Shown in pieces: positions 36,811-44,742 of a stretch of 64,000 nucleotides of DNA. Positions within the stretch are counted from its first letter, which is position 1; every line of letters begins with the position of its first letter. The position numbers and the translations under genes were made by a program. The notes under the pieces are model-generated. The model had not been told where the DNA came from. It worked only from the letters and a program-made list of their open reading frames with translations, and made no database searches. Origin of the DNA: Palleniella intestinalis (GTDB lineage Bacteria; Bacteroidota; Bacteroidia; Bacteroidales; Bacteroidaceae); the NCBI RefSeq assembly GCF_013166595.1, contig NZ_JABKKG010000003.1:87408-151407 (forward strand), written 5' to 3'.

Positions 36811-37674
36811 ATGGCTATACATCATTTCATACTGACACGTTTCAATCTTACTCTTTGGACAAGGGACAAGAATGGCAGCAGCATAGACCGTAACGAATGG
36901 TTGCGGGAAAGGCTGAAGTTGTTCGAGACCTATTGCCTGCCGTCTGTAAAGGCACAGACATGCCGGGATTTCACATGGGTATTGTTATGTGAGAAAGAAA
37001 CCGGCATTAGTGGGGATGATAAATGGATAGAGGAAAAAATGGAGGAATACAAGCGGTTGTGTCCTCAGATACGTCCCATATGGGTGCGGAACAAATATGG
37101 CAGGGCTTTTGCCTCCATTTTCCGTAATGCTACCATCAAGTTGTTGCGAGAGCGAAGTCTGCAGAATGATGACCTTTGCCTGACAACCTATCTTGACAAT
37201 GATGACATGCTGCATCCGTTGTATGTTCAGTTCGTACGACAGGAAGCCGCAAAATCAGGCGTAGGCACTGCCATCTCTTATGACTACGGTCTGCAATATT
37301 TCACAGAACTTAACCTTGCGACACGAGTGTCCTATCCGAACAATCATTTCATGACCTTTGTCGAGAATGTCCGCAATGTCCGTACATGCTACGGTTATGG
37401 CAGCCATTTTCTTTTGGAAAAGACCAAGGTCATAAATGTATGCCATATCAAAAACATAGGATGGCCTATGTGGGTGGAGGTTGTCCATGGCTCGAATGTG
37501 GACAACGATGTGAAGATGACATTTGACACATCTGTACTTGATACTGGAAGTGAGATGGCACGCGAGTTCGGGCTTGATGTTTCTGGATGCAGAAGGAAAG
37601 ATTATTACAAGCGTTTTGTACAGCAGGTTATACGGCGTCTGCATGATAAGATTATACCAAGGAAATGGGAATGA
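36811..37674 (+). CDS. Putative rhamnosyltransferase-like glycosyltransferase
   Basis: 287 residues. HHFILTRFNLTLW at the start, NEWLRERLKLFETYCLPSVK, FTWVLLCEKETG and YLDNDDMLHP (DxD-like) match the Putative rhamnosyl transferase family (PF11316 type) seen in capsule loci. Cytosolic. It overlaps the next gene by 10 bp. The sugar is not proven by sequence. Confidence 0.75.
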   Translation: MAIHHFILTRFNLTLWTRDKNGSSIDRNEWLRERLKLFETYCLPSVKAQTCRDFTWVLLCEKETGISGDDKWIEEKMEEYKRLCPQIRPIWVRNKYGRAFASIFRNATIKLLRERSLQNDDLCLTTYLDNDDMLHPLYVQFVRQEAAKSGVGTAISYDYGLQYFTELNLATRVSYPNNHFMTFVENVRNVRTCYGYGSHFLLEKTKVINVCHIKNIGWPMWVEVVHGSNVDNDVKMTFDTSVLDTGSEMAREFGLDVSGCRRKDYYKRFVQQVIRRLHDKIIPRKWE

Positions 37675-38816
37675 GCAGTATTTGCTTTTCTAATGGAAAC
37701 GGTTACTCAGTGAGAAGAATTGAAAGCATCTTCTTTGAACTGTTACAGGTCGCTATCGGCTGCCGTACAGAGCTCTCCTGCGTATTGACGGCGGAAGAGT
37801 GGGAGCGACTGTATGCCATAGTGCAAAAACAGGCAATGGTGGGAATCGCTTTTGCAGGTGTGGTGCGCCTGCCCCATGAGCAGCTGCCTCCACGCAATCG
37901 CCTTATACCGTGGAAAGTGCATGCCGACAAACTGGCATTACGTAACAAAAGGGCGAATGAACTCTGCCGTATATTATATAAAGGTGTTGTACAGGCCGGT
38001 TTTCATGCCATGATATTGAAAGGGCAGGGCAATCTTTCCTATTATCCGTCACATTTGCGTCTTTCAAGGATGCCCGGCGATATAGATATCTTTGTGTACA
38101 ATGACACGAAACATTCTGTCCGTGATGTGATAGAATATTGTACCGCCCGCAGGAAAGGGCAATTCGTATATTATCATAACCTTGACTGGCCTGTGTTCAA
38201 GGACATTCCTGTTGAGGTCCATTACAGACCGACCTGGCTGTTCTCACCGTTTAGAGACAGAAAACTGCAACGGTGGTTCCGTTCTCATCGTTCTATTGTG
38301 GAATATGACGGGTATGGTGTGCCGACAGGAGAGTTCAATGCTGTGTTCCAGCTGATACATCTCTACAAACATGTCTTTGAGGAGGGAATCGGTTTGCGCC
38401 AGCTGCTTGACTACTATTATGTCTTGGAAAACCTTGACATCGGCAAATCCGGGAAGGATAGCCTGTGTCATACATTGGGGACACTTGGACTTGAGAAATT
38501 CGCCGGTGCGGTTATGTATGTCATGCAGCAAGTGTTTGCTATGCCAGACGAAAAGGCTTTGTTCCCTCCCTATGAGTCGGAAGGAAAAATGCTGCTTGCA
38601 GACATCCTGAATGGAGGGAACTTCGGCAGATATGACACTGGTAGGGTATGGAATCTGCAACCGGATTCGGACATCATGACGCGCATGCGATATGCTTGGC
38701 AGAAATTACGGCATAATTTCAGGTATCTCCGCAGCTATCCTGAGGAGGTGCTGTGGGAACCTCCGTTCCGCCTGTACCATTGGATGTGGCGCACTTTCCG
38801 TTTGTGGCGCTTCTGA
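37665..38816 (+). CDS. NTP_transf_5 nucleotidyltransferase-family protein
   Basis: 383 residues. AMILKGQGNLSYYPSHLRLS followed by MPGDIDIFVY is the hallmark of the NTP_transf_5 family (G-D-I-D metal site), and DIPVEVHYRP and LIHLYKHVFEEGIGLRQLLD also fit. Members occur at the ends of capsule/EPS loci and are predicted nucleotidyltransferases of unknown substrate. Probably translated together with the preceding gene, given the 10-bp overlap. Last gene of the polysaccharide block. Confidence 0.85.
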   Translation: MGMSSICFSNGNGYSVRRIESIFFELLQVAIGCRTELSCVLTAEEWERLYAIVQKQAMVGIAFAGVVRLPHEQLPPRNRLIPWKVHADKLALRNKRANELCRILYKGVVQAGFHAMILKGQGNLSYYPSHLRLSRMPGDIDIFVYNDTKHSVRDVIEYCTARRKGQFVYYHNLDWPVFKDIPVEVHYRPTWLFSPFRDRKLQRWFRSHRSIVEYDGYGVPTGEFNAVFQLIHLYKHVFEEGIGLRQLLDYYYVLENLDIGKSGKDSLCHTLGTLGLEKFAGAVMYVMQQVFAMPDEKALFPPYESEGKMLLADILNGGNFGRYDTGRVWNLQPDSDIMTRMRYAWQKLRHNFRYLRSYPEEVLWEPPFRLYHWMWRTFRLWRF

Positions 38817-39115
38817 TATTTTGGTGCGGCTTGTGTGTTTATGGTAAATATGTCAAAGAACGCTTTTCTTTTGCAAAGGTACAATAATTCACATGCTATT
38901 CCAAATCCCAATGGGGTATAAATAGGGGTATCAAAGTATGCAAACAAGACATATGTTGCCGTTAGAGCATATTTTAGATTTTCAACGGTTTGGCACAACC
39001 GTTTGAGAAATAAACATTTAACTGAGTATTTGAGAAATGCAGGTAACGACTTGGCAACAGTGCGATTTTCAGCGTTTTGCGGTGCTATGCTGTCAAATAA
39101 CTCTTTCAGTTGCAA
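38735..39115 (-). CDS. Doubtful 126-codon ORF, possibly part of a repeat family
   Basis: Reads MQLKELFDSIAPQNAENRTV and onward with no motif, no signal peptide and a basic C-terminus. The 3' part overlaps the NTP_transf_5 gene antisense. A good promoter on the same strand lies inside it (38874-38905), which argues that it is not a normal gene. Similar wording seems familiar from other Prevotella intergenic regions, but I cannot verify that. Treat as hypothetical or as a repeat remnant. Confidence 0.25.
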   Translation of the reverse strand: MQLKELFDSIAPQNAENRTVAKSLPAFLKYSVKCLFLKRLCQTVENLKYALTATYVLFAYFDTPIYTPLGFGIACELLYLCKRKAFFDIFTINTQAAPKYQKRHKRKVRHIQWYRRNGGSHSTSSG

Positions 39116-39402
39116 AGATATTATTTTTTATTGGAATATACACTTTCTCAATATAATATTCGACAAAAAAGTCTCTAACAAATATCAGCAGTTCTATTGG
39201 AACGTATCCTTTCATGCCCAAATCTGATATCGTGAGACCCCACTATTAGTTTATTCTTGCCAGATACACAATCAAGCATGGCTGATTTGGACGGTTGCGA
39301 GGCAAGAGTTTGAAGAAAAATCACTAATTTTGCAGTTGAAATTATGTCTTGGAAGGAGACGCCGGATATTGCCGCAGCCCTCAATTGGACACTTTTGTGA
39401 AT
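38817..39402. other. Non-coding stretch between polysaccharide locus and accessory region
   Basis: Holds the orphan promoter at 38874-38905, the start of the doubtful 38735-39115 ORF, a 13-bp direct-repeat copy (39100-39112, ACTCTTTCAGTTG, second copy at 42982-42994) and a possible -7 box TAATTTTG at 39325-39332 for the SMR gene. I see no RNA gene. Confidence 0.5.
38874..38905 (-). promoter_or_regulatory. Orphan minus-strand promoter pointing into the NTP_transf_5 gene
   Basis: TTTG (38902-38905), 20 bp, TACCTTTG (38874-38881) on the minus strand is a full consensus. It resembles the recA promoter region closely (both TTCCAAAT ... GCAAAG). No minus-strand gene lies downstream before recA, so it would make antisense RNA across the end of the polysaccharide block. 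Confidence 0.55.
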
Positions 39403-39726
39403 ATGAATTGGATTATTCTCGTCATTGCCGGCTGCTTTGAAACCGGTTTTGCATTTTGCCTTGGCAAGATGAAGGGATTGTCAGGCATCCCTTGGTTGCT
39501 TTGGGGAATGGGGTTCTTGTTATGCCTGACATTGAGTATGGTGCTTCTTTCGCGGTCTGTGCAGACAATCCCCATTGGCACTGCCTACCCCGTATGGACT
39601 GGAATAGGCGCGGTAGGCACAGTAATAGTCGGCATCCTCTGCTTCAACGAACCTGCTACATTTTGGCGGCTGTTTTTTATTACCACGCTGATAATCTCAA
39701 TTATCGGTCTTAAATTCATGCATTGA
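39403..39726 (+). CDS. Small multidrug resistance (SMR) family transporter
   Basis: 107 residues from ATG 39403, the usual SMR length, with four membrane helices. WIILVIAGCFETGFAFCLGK carries the essential Glu of helix 1. IPIGTAYPVWTGIGAVGTVI and GILCFNEPATFWRLFFI are the SMR signatures of helices 3 and 4. It is a dual-topology proton-coupled exporter in the inner membrane. The Glu context GCFET and GTAYPVWTGIG suggest a guanidinium exporter (SugE/Gdx-like) or a QAC exporter; these are not separable here. It is followed 1 bp later by the Nim-like gene. Confidence 0.88.
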   Translation: MNWIILVIAGCFETGFAFCLGKMKGLSGIPWLLWGMGFLLCLTLSMVLLSRSVQTIPIGTAYPVWTGIGAVGTVIVGILCFNEPATFWRLFFITTLIISIIGLKFMH

Positions 39727-39727
39727 T

Positions 39728-40210
39728 ATGGAAAGGAAAATGCGACGTTTTAAACAGCAGTTATCTGAATCGGAAACTATCGAACTGCTTAGAAGTACGA
39801 CTGCGGGTGTTCTCGCACAATGTGGCGAAGATATGCAGCCGTATGGTGTGCCCTTGAGTCACGTTTATGACAACAGAAAATTGTATTTCCACTCTGCACT
39901 GAACGGACACAAACTCGACTTGATTGAAGAAAACTCCAACGTGTGTTTCACGGTTATTGTGCAAGATGAAATTCATCCCGAAACATACACCACATATTAT
40001 CGCAGTGTGATTGTATTTGGGAAAATATCTATTATTGACGATGAGGAAGAAAAGCGCAAAGCACTCGAATTGTTGGGACAACATTACAACCCCACCGATG
40101 CAATAGGTTTGCAAAAAGAGATTGCAAGCGGATTCCACCGTTGCAAGATGCTCATAATGGAAATTGAACGCTTAACAGGTAAGCAGTCAATAGAATTGGT
40201 TAAGCGATAA
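39728..40210 (+). CDS. Nim-like pyridoxamine 5'-phosphate oxidase-fold flavoprotein
   Basis: 160 residues. The split-barrel PNPOx pattern is visible: LRSTTAGVLAQCGEDMQPYGVPLSHVYDNRKLYFHSALNG (read as overlapping pieces), HKLDLIEENSNVCFTVI, then RSVIVFGKISIIDD. This layout and length match the Nim nitroimidazole-reductase-related family, which is widespread and mostly not resistance-conferring. A flavin cofactor is inferred. Translation is probably coupled to the SMR gene. Confidence 0.82.
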   Translation: MERKMRRFKQQLSESETIELLRSTTAGVLAQCGEDMQPYGVPLSHVYDNRKLYFHSALNGHKLDLIEENSNVCFTVIVQDEIHPETYTTYYRSVIVFGKISIIDDEEEKRKALELLGQHYNPTDAIGLQKEIASGFHRCKMLIMEIERLTGKQSIELVKR

Positions 40211-40284
40211 TTATTCGTTACCCACTATGTCGGGCTTAATCGTCTCGAATAATAAACTTTCCAGTCAAAGGGGTATTTTCTTGG

Positions 40285-40343
40285 GCTTATTGGGGAATTT
40301 TCAGCGTTGTTTGCAATGCGGCACGGAAAATTCCCTAATAAGC
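40285..40343. repeat. Inverted repeat/hairpin after the Nim-like gene
   Basis: GCTTATTGGGGAATTTTC (40285-40302) pairs with GAAAATTCCCTAATAAGC (40326-40343), 17 of 18 positions, with a 23-base loop. No T run follows, so a simple terminator is unlikely. Confidence 0.65.
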
Positions 40344-40913
40344 TACGGTATTTTCCATGCAAATACCTGTATGGGGTGTCTGTGATTAGACCTGCTTCAG
40401 TCCGTTTACTTATATACTTTATGGCATTTGGTGAATGGTGGTGGTTGCCATTTCTTGGATGACCGCCTTTGCCCGTTGCCTACGCTCGTTTTTAAGTGCA
40501 ATCATTGTAACTGCTGTATAGACCAACGGGATGCCCCTCCCTATGATTAGGGAGAGGGTGGCAAAGGGTTTCGGGCAGACCGAAACATAAACTTGCTACT
40601 CTCCAAAACAAAGGAAACCGATTTTGAGCAACTCAAATTGTATGGACAAGGAACAAGCGTTAGGGAGCCAAAATTAAGGCGAGAATCCATCCGAAGCGAA
40701 AGAGCAATGCAGCATAGCCATCCAACCTTGAAACCGTCAAGTCCGTATGCCTACTTTGCAAATGGAAATAAATGCATTTCTTCTGTGTTTCTTCTGCTAT
40801 GGGAAATTATCCTCATATATTTTCCCTGTGAACTGATGATGGATGAATAATCCGATGATTTGATGAATTGTATATTCAATCCATTGTTATTAAATTACTT
40901 ATATCCTCATCGA

Positions 40914-41033
40914 GCTCTCATCAAACCACTTGCGAAAAGAGAAACTCATCATTTGCAGGTCGGCTTGCCTTGTCTGTCATCTTTCTCCTTCTTTTCATCG
41001 GTAAAATACTTCTGATAAGTATTTGATGAGAGC
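40914..41033. repeat. 12-bp inverted repeat near the integrase module
   Basis: GCTCTCATCAAA (40914-40925) and TTTGATGAGAGC (41022-41033) are perfect complements, and TACTTAT lies outside both arms in imperfect symmetry. It sits about 110 bp beyond the stop of the small integrase-associated gene. Confidence 0.55.
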
Positions 41034-41142
41034 ATAAGTATCTATATTTCAATATGATTATATTCTTATTCATCAATTCATCAAAAATAAAAGTATATTT
41101 TTCCGAAAAGCATTGCTCTTGGTTCGCTTCATGCGCACCGTA

Positions 41143-41520
41143 CTAACAGCTCCATCCACCTCTGAATGGCAGTGTGAGCAGGTATGTTTTTTCTTTTCGC
41201 CGGTACATAATCTTTTCCAACAGCATATTACGGACTTTCGCAGCTCCGAATGTATTGATATGGAAAGCAAGGGCGACAACCATATCAAGATTGTAAATAT
41301 CCAAACCGCAGCCGTTCGCCAAATGCAGGTGGCGTTTTGCTTCGTATTCTTTCAGAACTCCGCTCTTATGAACAGCCCTTATCCCTGCACGGACTGTCGG
41401 GGCGATAACCCCGAACAGTTCCACAAGTTCAAATTCGGACATCCATATATTGGCGGTATCGGTCGGCAGGGCGATATTGCCCTGCCCGTCCATTGTAATG
41501 ACGCTTCTTCTCTCTTTCAT
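41143..41520 (-). CDS. Integrase-associated conserved hypothetical protein
   Basis: 125 residues. MKERRSVITMDGQGNIALPT opens a family often encoded right after tyrosine integrases in Bacteroidales mobile elements. The middle (MSEFELVELFGVIAPTVRAG followed by IRAVHKSGVL) has the look of a winged or helix-turn-helix DNA-binding fold. It starts 22 bp after the integrase stop and is surely co-transcribed. A role as excision/regulatory factor is plausible but not shown. Confidence 0.6.
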   Translation of the reverse strand: MKERRSVITMDGQGNIALPTDTANIWMSEFELVELFGVIAPTVRAGIRAVHKSGVLKEYEAKRHLHLANGCGLDIYNLDMVVALAFHINTFGAAKVRNMLLEKIMYRRKEKTYLLTLPFRGGWSC

Positions 41521-41542
41521 CGGTATTCGGTTTTATAGGTTA

Positions 41543-42775
41543 TCAAATGACACTGCAAATACTTTTCTCCATATCCTCCAGCTTGTGCGACAGGGTTTCC
41601 ATGTTCTGACTAATCTTCTGGTTCGTTATTTTGGCGTATATCTGCGTGGTCTTTATGTTGGTATGCCCTAACAAGCGGCTGACGGTTTCAATGGGCACAC
41701 CATGCGATAAAAGCACGGTTGTGGCATTCGTATGTCTTGCAACGTGTGTGCTTAGCCGTGTCTTGAAACCGCATTGCTTACCGATTTCTTTCAGTACCTT
41801 GTTGCAACTGCCGTTACTCGGTACTGGGAACACACGGTTATCCCTTGTCAGCCCCTTGTACTTCTCGATTATTCGCAGGGGAACTTCCAACAGGCGGATA
41901 TTGGATTCCGTGTTGGTTTTCTTTCTTCGGGTAATAATCCACAGATTGCCGTCAAAGAATGTTTGCAGGTTATCGGTGGTTAGGTTCTTCACATCGGAAT
42001 ATGCCAACCCCGTGAACACCGAAAACAGAAACAAGTCCCTTACAAGCTCGTGTGTCTTGTTCTTCATCGGAGCGTCCATGAGCGTCTGTATCTCCTGTTG
42101 GGTAAGATACCCCCTGTCCACACTTTCGGGAGAGTTGATATACCCTGCAAAGGGATTGAACGGCAGACGTCCGTCCTTCCTCGCTATCGAAATGATGTGC
42201 TTCAACACAATCATATACCCCCACACGGTATTGGTGCGGCACTTCTTCACCGTGCGCAGGAAATACTCGAAGTCATTGATGAACGTGAGGTTCAACTCTT
42301 TTAGGGGAATATCCTCACGCCTGTAGGTATGGGGCAGAAACTCCCGAATATGTTTGCAGACCGTTTGATAACGGTTAAATGTCCCTTTGGCTCGGCTGTG
42401 TCCGACTTTCTTCGCAAACTCGGCATTGTGCTGCTCAAAGAGTTTAAGCAAGGTCTCCTGCTTGATACCGATACCGAGATAGGCATCTTTCAGTTTGGTA
42501 GCGGTTACATATCCGTCCGTCTGCATCAGTTCTTGGTATCGGCGGTTCACCTCCACCCGAATCTTGTCAACGGCACGGTTGATTCTCTGCGCTTCGGCAC
42601 TCTTGCCCGAAGCACGGCTGTTCTTCACGTCCCACAAATGGGGCGGAACTTCCATCTTGCAGCTGAATTGTTTAATCTCTCCGTCCACCGTAAGGCGGCA
42701 CATAAGTGGCAGGTTGCCGTTGGGCTTTGCACTGCCTTTCTTCACGTAGAATAAGACCTTGAATGTACTTCGCAT
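41543..42775 (-). CDS. Tyrosine recombinase (Bacteroides-type integrase)
   Basis: 410 residues. N-terminal Arm-DNA-binding part (VLFYVKKGSAKPNGNLPLMC), SAM-like core-binding domain (about 100-200), and catalytic domain with FSVFTGLAYSDVKNL (first Arg region), HVARHTNATTVLLSHG (H-x-x-R), LLGHTNIKTTQIYAKI (His and the nucleophilic Tyr). All catalytic residues appear present except that the first Arg is not in its usual place (TGLAYSD, usual for this Bacteroidetes subfamily). It integrates or inverts DNA. Its promoter region has an 8-bp inverted repeat (42776-42817). Confidence 0.93.
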   Translation of the reverse strand: MRSTFKVLFYVKKGSAKPNGNLPLMCRLTVDGEIKQFSCKMEVPPHLWDVKNSRASGKSAEAQRINRAVDKIRVEVNRRYQELMQTDGYVTATKLKDAYLGIGIKQETLLKLFEQHNAEFAKKVGHSRAKGTFNRYQTVCKHIREFLPHTYRREDIPLKELNLTFINDFEYFLRTVKKCRTNTVWGYMIVLKHIISIARKDGRLPFNPFAGYINSPESVDRGYLTQQEIQTLMDAPMKNKTHELVRDLFLFSVFTGLAYSDVKNLTTDNLQTFFDGNLWIITRRKKTNTESNIRLLEVPLRIIEKYKGLTRDNRVFPVPSNGSCNKVLKEIGKQCGFKTRLSTHVARHTNATTVLLSHGVPIETVSRLLGHTNIKTTQIYAKITNQKISQNMETLSHKLEDMEKSICSVI

Positions 42776-42817
42776 AACTCACATTTTTTTTGTGACAAAA
42801 TTAGTTTACTGTGAGTT
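42776..42817 (-). promoter_or_regulatory. Integrase upstream region with inverted repeat around a -7 box
   Basis: AACTCACA (42776-42783) and TGTGAGTT (42810-42817) are perfect complements enclosing TAATTTTG (42796-42803, minus strand), a -7-like box. It could be a self-repression operator or recombinase binding site. Confidence 0.45.
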
Positions 42818-42966
42818 ACCGACAGCTACGCAGAATTACGCAAATCGCAGAAAAACAGATGCTTATTCTGAAAGTTCACACATTGCGGCAGTAATGATGT
42901 GGTAACTGAACTCTTGCGCTGTGTGGCTTTTGGATGTCTTTAAACGACTTTTTCCACATCAAAAAC

Positions 42967-43011
42967 AAAAGCGTAACGACCACTCTTTCAGTTGAATCGC
43001 TACGCTTTTTT
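42967..43011 (-). terminator. Terminator of the hipBA operon
   Basis: AAAAGCGTA (42967-42975) pairs with TACGCTTTT (43001-43009), extended by ACGA/TCGC in part. On the minus strand the stem is followed by TTTT and GTTTTTG. It lies 30 bp past the hipA stop. Confidence 0.75.
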
Positions 43012-43040
43012 CAAATTTGCTTTTTGGCTATCTGTTTATT

Positions 43041-44225
43041 TTATACTATAGCTTTATTCTGCAACAGGTCTCCGCAATTTTGATAGACTTCATCAAAGAT
43101 TTCACGGCAACTCTTTTCGCTCATCTTCGTTTTCATGCCTACCGCAATAAAATCTTTTAGTGCGGGGAAGCCTGTTTTGTTGACAGATGTAGCGTGCTGA
43201 CCATTATAGCCTTCGGTACATAATGTGAGGTCATAAGCCGGAGCCAGCTGCCATCGCCATTTGCCTGTGGCGTCCTTGCGTATCAGGAAACTGAAGTTCT
43301 TGCAATGGTCATCCTTGTTGTTGGTCAGATAGTTGAACACCATACGACGATACATCTCTTCAACATCCTTGGGGTTCTTGGTCAGGTAGCCGGTAAGTGC
43401 CAACAGATTGGTATAGTCAAGCACAGGTTCAGAGAGTGAGATGCAGAGCAATCCTCCTGCTGTTGCCGTATGGATTCGTTCGCCGTCATTGGTTAGGTCG
43501 AAACGCCGTGTGGTAAAATACTTTCCTGCTGTTAACCTGAAATCCGGCACATTGATACCACAACGTCGGGCAACCTCGTTGTAATGAAACTCTTGCACTC
43601 CCATGTCCTTCGGGTCGTATGTATGACGGAATTTGACCAGCCAATGACCTTCATTGTCTGAGAAAACAGCTTTTGGGCGGCATCCGCCACTGTTTCCACT
43701 GTTGTAGAGTAACAATCCCGCATCTGTGTCCTGCTGCTCTTTCAGCACCTCCAATGCTTTTCTTTGCAACAAGTCAAAGTCTGTGCTCTCTTTGCCGAGA
43801 AGTGTTCCTTGCCTGCCTTCGGTGATTCCTGTTGCCGGGTATTGATCAAACATGTTTGGCATCGTTGTAGCTTCGCCTGTAGGTTCATAGCAAAGAGCTC
43901 CCATGCCATTGTTTCCCACCAAGCACAATCGGTCAATGGAAGTCAGACTTCTGTCATCGATACCTTCGTGTAGCAAGGCTCTGTGAAGCAGATATCTGCC
44001 ATATCCATCAGGAAGACTGTCTTCAAAAATGCCAAAGTTTCCATAGAAAGGTGTAGGATTGGCAATGAACAAACCGGGTTTCAACGGCAATTCAAGTGGG
44101 GACAGGCTGAATCCCTCTGTTAGCCATGCTTTGTCATATTCAAAGGCACACAGCCGGTTGTCGGGAGTCAATGAGAGTGTGCCGACCGCTTTGTTGTGAT
44201 ATTTTACTGTAAGTCTGTCAATCAT
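43041..44225 (-). CDS. hipA: HipA-family serine/threonine kinase toxin
   Basis: 394 residues. The N-terminal HipA domain has LPLKPGLFIANPTPFYGNFG and EDSLPDGYGRYLL. The kinase core has SGNSGGCRPKAVF (glycine-rich loop with the regulatory Ser region), HWLVKFRHTYD (Lys), FNYLTNNKDDHCKNFSFL (catalytic Asp-Asp-His and Asn) and LAPAYDLT (metal Asp). HipA phosphorylates targets such as glutamyl-tRNA synthetase in E. coli; the target here is unknown. It overlaps hipB by 4 bp, so toxin translation depends on the antitoxin. All key residues seem present, so it is probably active. Confidence 0.93.
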   Translation of the reverse strand: MIDRLTVKYHNKAVGTLSLTPDNRLCAFEYDKAWLTEGFSLSPLELPLKPGLFIANPTPFYGNFGIFEDSLPDGYGRYLLHRALLHEGIDDRSLTSIDRLCLVGNNGMGALCYEPTGEATTMPNMFDQYPATGITEGRQGTLLGKESTDFDLLQRKALEVLKEQQDTDAGLLLYNSGNSGGCRPKAVFSDNEGHWLVKFRHTYDPKDMGVQEFHYNEVARRCGINVPDFRLTAGKYFTTRRFDLTNDGERIHTATAGGLLCISLSEPVLDYTNLLALTGYLTKNPKDVEEMYRRMVFNYLTNNKDDHCKNFSFLIRKDATGKWRWQLAPAYDLTLCTEGYNGQHATSVNKTGFPALKDFIAVGMKTKMSEKSCREIFDEVYQNCGDLLQNKAIV

Positions 44226-44557
44226 AAATTCGTTTTGTAAGCCCTGCTTTTGCCGGTGTTTTTGCGAATCTGTGTCAGTTCTTCCATTGTGGAATATTTG
44301 GGTTGGCTGAAAATGTTTTTAATCTCCGAAGTGTAGTCCATAGCCATTGCCAAGGCAATCAGGTTTTTTAGCGAGATTAATCCCTTCTGTTCAAATCTGA
44401 CGATGTTGCTCATTGCAACTCCTGAACGTTCCGCTATCTGCGCGCGAGTCAGGTTCTTTTCAATTCTGCGTTTGCGGAAATCATCGGCTAACCCTTTGGC
44501 AATGTCGTCGGCATTGTCAAATGTGTAATTCTCTAATACTGATAATATATTGTTCAT
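44222..44557 (-). CDS. hipB: HipB-like XRE-family antitoxin/repressor
   Basis: 111 residues. The helix-turn-helix is KNLTRAQIAERSGVAMSNIV to RFEQKGLISLKNLIALAMAM, the Cro/C1 pattern. The C-terminal tail (EELTQIRKNTGKSRAYKTNL) is basic. It binds HipA and represses the operon. A perfect 11-bp inverted repeat, ACTGATAATAT (44538-44548) and ATATTATCAGT (44588-44598), brackets the start codon and is a candidate operator. A TACCTTTG -7 box is at 44601-44608 on the minus strand. Confidence 0.9.
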   Translation of the reverse strand: MNNILSVLENYTFDNADDIAKGLADDFRKRRIEKNLTRAQIAERSGVAMSNIVRFEQKGLISLKNLIALAMAMDYTSEIKNIFSQPKYSTMEELTQIRKNTGKSRAYKTNL

Positions 44558-44608
44558 ATCTATTGTGTTTGTATGGATAAAGATAAAATATTATCAGTTG
44601 CAAAGGTA
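44538..44608 (-). promoter_or_regulatory. Candidate hipBA operator and -7 box
   Basis: Inverted arms 44538-44548 and 44588-44598 (11 bp, perfect) lie around the hipB start. The minus-strand -7 box TACCTTTG (44601-44608) is adjacent to the outer arm. No TTTG at the right distance was found. Confidence 0.5.
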
Positions 44609-44742
44609 ATTATTTTATTTCAAAATTGAGTGCTTATCTTGTGAAATCAGATGTTTTGGTGCATAATTTAACTATTCTTGGTTTTTGGTAGACATTGAAA
44701 ACTACGTGAGTGCGATGAATTGGCAACTATTCTGCAGAATTA

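Larger units (their letters stand above)
40211..41142. other. Long intergenic region of the accessory segment
   Basis: No convincing gene in 930 bp. It contains a hairpin (40285-40343), a 12-bp inverted repeat (40914-40925 / 41022-41033) with an inner palindrome ATACTT-ctgat-AAGTAT (41006-41022), and a 28-codon minus-strand ORF (40419-40505, MIALKNERRQRAKAVIQEM...). The last looks like a genuine protein fragment, perhaps from a lost mobilisation gene. An 85-codon plus-strand ORF at 40593 has no protein-like features. The region probably is what is left of an element's cargo. Confidence 0.5.

Noticed and set aside
40593..40850. 85-codon plus-strand ORF
   Set aside because: No motif, no promoter or neighbour context, unusual composition; likely spurious.
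41631..42326. 231-codon plus-strand ORF inside the integrase gene
   Set aside because: Antisense shadow; the minus strand has the complete tyrosine recombinase with H-x-x-R and Tyr motifs.
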